Positions 61,309 to 64,000 of a DNA stretch of 64,000 bases are shown one piece after another. Below the pieces are notes generated by a model. The model saw nothing but the letters and a program-made list of their open reading frames with translations. It was not told the origin of the DNA and did not search any database. Numbering within the stretch: the stretch's first letter is position 1; each line of letters opens with the position of its first letter. The DNA comes from DUPU01 sp050952465 (GTDB lineage: Bacteria; Bacillota; Dehalobacteriia; Dehalobacteriales; Dehalobacteriaceae): contig JBMNKZ010000007.1 in NCBI GenBank assembly GCA_050952465.1, positions 62,001-126,000 on the forward strand, read 5' to 3'. Position numbers and translations under genes: made by a program.

Positions 61309-61941
61309 TTAAATTCCTAAGATCTCTCCCACAAGTATCACTTTGATTCGACCTTTAAACATAGACTTTTGTGTAATTACAAGCTGACTGCATCCGCCTT
61401 CTGCTGCTTTAGAGAGCTCCCCATACGAGGAGTAATCCTGTTTATATGCCAATACACTCATTTTCGCAGCATAGTCTTTTACTCGAAGAATTGCAGCATC
61501 TAAATTAGGCGCTACTTTATTCAATCCCGCGACTATTATGATGGTTTTTGGTCCAAAGCAAAGTGCAGCTACCCTGTTGCCGATACCGTCGATATTAACC
61601 AACTCACCTGTAACAGCTATCGCATTAGAACTCATTAAAAAGAAATCTGCTGATAACGCCTGGCGTGCAGCTTGCTCCTTTTCTTTACCTCCCTGTGGTT
61701 CGGCAGGATCTAAGTAATTGTATCCCTCATTTTTTAAGGCGTCCTTCAATCCGATTTCTTGCAGGGTCAAGGAGCCTCCCCAGGAAACCAGGCTGTCTTT
61801 GGGTATCATCTTTAGAACCTTTTTCAATGCTTCTTCTTTTGTTTTACAGTAATAGCCTTCTATGTTGCGTTTTTCGAATTCTTCGATTAGCTTCTGTGCC
61901 AACAAGACATTATAGCATTCTTTGGATTTTACAGGATCCAT
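61309..61941 (-). CDS. LUD-domain protein (lactate utilisation / YkgG-like)
   Basis: A 210-residue protein of the LUD superfamily. LVSWGGSLTLQEIGLKDAL, DFFLMSSNAIAVTGELVNID, GNRVAALCFGPKTIIIVAG and LNKVAPNLDAAILRVKDYAA are family marks, with the NKV segment near the substrate loop. ATG 61941 lies 7 bases after AAGGAGG; an ATG two codons earlier is too close. Single-domain LUD proteins are common in anaerobes and are not always part of lactate oxidation; no LutA or LutB partner is present here. Followed by nothing in the same unit. Confidence 0.9.
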   Translation of the reverse strand: MDPVKSKECYNVLLAQKLIEEFEKRNIEGYYCKTKEEALKKVLKMIPKDSLVSWGGSLTLQEIGLKDALKNEGYNYLDPAEPQGGKEKEQAARQALSADFFLMSSNAIAVTGELVNIDGIGNRVAALCFGPKTIIIVAGLNKVAPNLDAAILRVKDYAAKMSVLAYKQDYSSYGELSKAAEGGCSQLVITQKSMFKGRIKVILVGEILGI

Positions 61942-62130
61942 GTCCATTCCTCCTTGATTGATATGAGCATAAACTGTATTTTAACCCTACAATACAGAAA
62001 TTAACAGTCTATATCTACTATTTTCTATATGTTATAATTAAATTAGAAGGAGAAAGGCTAACGTAACTGCAATCAAGTTATCAGTCAGAATATACTCAAA
62101 TTAATTAAGGAACCGAATTATGAATCCGTT

Positions 62131-63300
62131 TTATTTATATTTCCCCCGGTAAAAGCGGCTGAAAATACCTGCTATGAGATTATCGTTCTTTAACTTAACT
62201 GCTTTGTGTAAACATAGTTCATGGCAGCACATGCACTCAATACAGGAACTATAGTCAATAACTTTTGTTTCCTTATTAATCGCTTTTACGGGACAGCTTT
62301 CTACACAGACATTGCAGTCTTTGCATACTTTTTTATTGATCCTTGGTCTGGTTTTCAAAAAGTCGATTACCCTTACCAGAACTTTATGATTGTTCTTTTT
62401 ATATAGCTTATCACTTCTAAATTTTCTGGGAAGCTTAAAACCCTTAAGACGCGGGGGAGCAGTGTAATCACCGGAAATTCTTATCTTATCCAAATCGGAT
62501 TCTCCTAATTTTCTTTCCCGGGCGCTAATCAAAATAGGTATATCATCAATTTCCATACCCAGCATCGCTGCCGCAACTGTGTCTAAGGCAAGAGGATCCG
62601 TGCTGAATAGAATTTTACCCCCCTGGTATACTTCCCCTGCTGTCGGCCCCTCTCCTTGCATGGCAGTAATACCATCCATAATATGAAGGCCAACTTTCAC
62701 CGCCTGATGAATATCCACAATCATATGTCCTAAATCTGTGTGATTTGGCGCCAGCCGGTGATACTCAGCTTTTCTCAGTCCCGGTATACATCCAAACAGG
62801 TTCTTGACGGCACCGGTATAAATACCCGCCGAATGAGTTTTCAATTTAGGCAGGTTAATCACAAAGTCCGCTTCAAACATGGGCTTGGCCAAATACATTT
62901 TATCAATATAGTGGGACTTTGGCTTTACCTCTAACACGCCTTCTTTATCAAAATTCTTAATCACAGCCCCCTCTTCTCGGGCCACCTTTTCCAAGCCTGA
63001 CACAAACATACTCCGAGTTGTAGGAGCCACTCCTCCGATTGCTCCCCCAGAACTGTCTCCGATCCAAACATTACATCCCCGTTTCTTTAAAATCCGGGTC
63101 AAAGCCCGCACAAATTCCGAATGTGTGATGGCGGCAGTATCAGAAGTCTTGGGTCCGATTAAATTCACCTTCAATAGCACTTTCATCCCCGGAGACAAAT
63201 ACTTTTCCCAGCCGCCGAGAATTTCCATACCTTCTTCAATTGTCTCTTCTATTAGATTTAGACGATATTGCGGACAATCTTTGATAATTACCTGAGCCAT
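62131..63300 (-). CDS. DUF362 protein with C-terminal 2x[4Fe-4S] ferredoxin domain
   Basis: 389 residues. The DUF362 part (about 1-290) has GMKVLLKVNLIGPKTSDTAA, ITHSEFVRALTRIL, WIGDSSGG, FVINLPKLKTHSAG, YTGAVKNLFGCIPG and DTVAAAMLGMEIDDI. The C-terminal ferredoxin (about 325-375) has two Cys clusters, CKDCNVCVESCP and CIECMCCHELC, each able to hold a 4Fe-4S cluster. DUF362-ferredoxin proteins are frequent in strict anaerobes, of unknown reaction and probably cytoplasmic. AAGGAAGGGG precedes the ATG with long spacing. Confidence 0.92.
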   Translation of the reverse strand: MAQVIIKDCPQYRLNLIEETIEEGMEILGGWEKYLSPGMKVLLKVNLIGPKTSDTAAITHSEFVRALTRILKKRGCNVWIGDSSGGAIGGVAPTTRSMFVSGLEKVAREEGAVIKNFDKEGVLEVKPKSHYIDKMYLAKPMFEADFVINLPKLKTHSAGIYTGAVKNLFGCIPGLRKAEYHRLAPNHTDLGHMIVDIHQAVKVGLHIMDGITAMQGEGPTAGEVYQGGKILFSTDPLALDTVAAAMLGMEIDDIPILISARERKLGESDLDKIRISGDYTAPPRLKGFKLPRKFRSDKLYKKNNHKVLVRVIDFLKTRPRINKKVCKDCNVCVESCPVKAINKETKVIDYSSCIECMCCHELCLHKAVKLKNDNLIAGIFSRFYRGKYK

Positions 63301-63460
63301 CTATTAAAAAGTCCCCTTCCTTCAACTAATAACTACACTCTTTTTCACATTTTACAGCTTTTACTGGTGCCCGTCCAGCAACTCTTACTTCCAACCTTTA
63401 GCCTAAAAAATAAGCGTGGGGAGAAAACCATAAACCCTTTTATTACCTTTTACCTCGAAA

Positions 63461-63497
63461 AAGAAAAAGGAAGCAAAAGAACTGCCCTTTTGCTTCC
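63461..63497 (-). terminator. Rho-independent terminator
   Basis: Minus-strand stem GGAAGCAAAAG / CTTTTGCTTCC (63487-63497 with 63469-63479), eleven perfect pairs, followed by TTTTTCTTTTT. Its stem begins at the stop codon of the 45-codon frame upstream. Confidence 0.85.
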
Positions 63498-63634
63498 TAA
63501 CTTATTAACTCTGTATCATTTCCATATTTCCCTATTATTTTGGGCGTAACAATTCCATATAGTATGTACCCTATTAAAATAATTGCAACGTCAACAGGTC
63601 TATTGGTAAATCTGAGGATATGTAAAATATTCAT
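63497..63634 (-). CDS. Possible small membrane protein (45 residues)
   Basis: Frame starting MNILHILRFTNRPVDVAIIL and ending GKYGNDTELIS, with one hydrophobic segment VAIILIGYILYGIV. AGGA lies 7 bases before the ATG and a strong terminator starts at its stop codon, which speaks for a real transcript end. A GGGGAGG site 50 bases upstream faces another short frame (LLPYFLGILDEYF), so a frameshifted longer gene is also possible. No family recognised. Confidence 0.4.
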   Translation of the reverse strand: MNILHILRFTNRPVDVAIILIGYILYGIVTPKIIGKYGNDTELIS

Positions 63635-63799
63635 CCAAGATTCCTAAAAAATAAGGTAAAAGCAAAAACGCCTCCCCTTATAATATAATTTCTAAGAGTC
63701 AATATCTTTGAGAAAAGCCACGATAAAACAACACCCCAAAATACCCCAATTAATCATGAGTAAACCAATAAAATGAAAAATGAGAGATATATTGATACT

Positions 63800-64000
63800 T
63801 CAATTACACCCTATACTACTTTTTTCAGGTTGTTCTAAATCAACTAAAAAGCTCTCTGGTTCGCCTATTTCCAAAGTCAAATTACTAGGATTAAATAAAC
63901 GGCTGTCTCCTAGATTAACGGCTATTGCCATTTTTACAGCCCCGAAAGCAAGGTGAGATAAATAAGTGGCAAAGGCATCCTTAGGTTTAATCGGGAATAT
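63800..64000 (-). CDS. C-terminal part of an unknown protein, cut by the window edge
   Basis: The minus-strand frame is open from the window edge to TGA at 63800-63802: 66 codons reading IFPIKPKDAFATYLSHLAFG, AVKMAIAVNLGDSRLFNPS, LEIGEPESFLVDLEQPEKSS, ending IGCN. Composition is protein-like with no internal stop, so it is probably the end of a gene that starts beyond the window. No family recognised. Confidence 0.5.
   Translation of the reverse strand: MFPIKPKDAFATYLSHLAFGAVKMAIAVNLGDSRLFNPSNLTLEIGEPESFLVDLEQPEKSSIGCN

Noticed and set aside
1..64000. tRNA, rRNA, CRISPR arrays, intact transposases, prophage modules or toxin-antitoxin pairs
   Set aside because: None could be supported by reading; only remnants (12.2-12.4 kb, 36.5-36.7 kb) and one endolysin-like peptidase without other phage genes were found.

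Overview
The window looks like chromosome of a low-to-mid G+C Firmicute, most likely an anaerobic Clostridia/Peptococcaceae-type bacterium. The reasons are strong GGAGG-type ribosome sites with ATG/GTG/TTG starts, S-layer-homology and copper-amine-oxidase-like stalk domains, an LCP (LytR-CpsA-Psr) protein, a BY-kinase pair, a PrsA-type foldase, FapA/DUF342, DUF3786 and DUF362-ferredoxin proteins. No rRNA, tRNA, CRISPR array or intact transposase gene was seen. The taxonomic call is inference from gene content only.

Layout. 0-4.1 kb (+): the end of a polysaccharide cluster (GT4 glycosyltransferase, asparagine synthase, UDP-glucuronate decarboxylase-like enzyme). 4.2-7.5 kb: a GAF/AAA+/Fis sigma-54 activator divergent from a DoxX-like membrane protein that has a textbook -24/-12 promoter and shared GTTAAC palindromes. 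7.5-12.2 kb (-): galE, Wzz-like modulator, BY-kinase, a sugar-transferase/MurJ chimera and ugd. 12.2-15.8 kb: decayed mobile-like DNA and small proteins (DUF3786, DUF1801-DUF1905, DUF5655-like, Nudix). 15.8-19.7 kb: a condensed decayed copy of a neighbouring segment, a small Lys-rich protein, an anchored trypsin-like protease, apt and an NCS2 purine permease. 19.9-22 kb: a B12/radical-SAM protein and an HTH + DUF2975 pair. 22.1-25.4 kb (-): LCP protein, rfbA, and a doubly broken O-antigen ligase/polymerase gene.

25.6-36.1 kb: biotin carboxylase, 2-hydroxyacid dehydrogenase, PrsA-type isomerase (+), and a catabolic unit gltS-like symporter / cyclic-amidohydrolase / SsnA-like deaminase next to a PucR regulator. 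This looks like purine, pyrimidine or hydantoin use. 36.5-44.9 kb (+): a degenerate HTH gene, a deleted and an intact PAS-AraC paralogue, a PAS-only protein and a 2034-residue secreted SLH-anchored protein with a metzincin zinc motif. 45.3-51.3 kb: FapA-like protein, M15 endopeptidase, saccharopine-dehydrogenase-like oxidoreductase, lipoprotein and membrane protein. 51.5-57.6 kb: a second nucleotide-sugar island (GT2, C-methyltransferase-like protein, epimerase, rfbF, rfbC-like epimerase, SAF-domain oxidoreductase) for an unusual, probably branched sugar. 57.8-64 kb: beta-propeller secreted protein, YjbQ, a start-less gene remnant, LUD protein, DUF362-ferredoxin, a very small gene and a truncated gene at the edge.

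The common thread is the cell surface: three polysaccharide/nucleotide-sugar blocks, their export and attachment proteins, and S-layer-type proteins, interrupted by gene decay (chimeras, frameshifts, internal deletions) and several families of short palindromic intergenic repeats.
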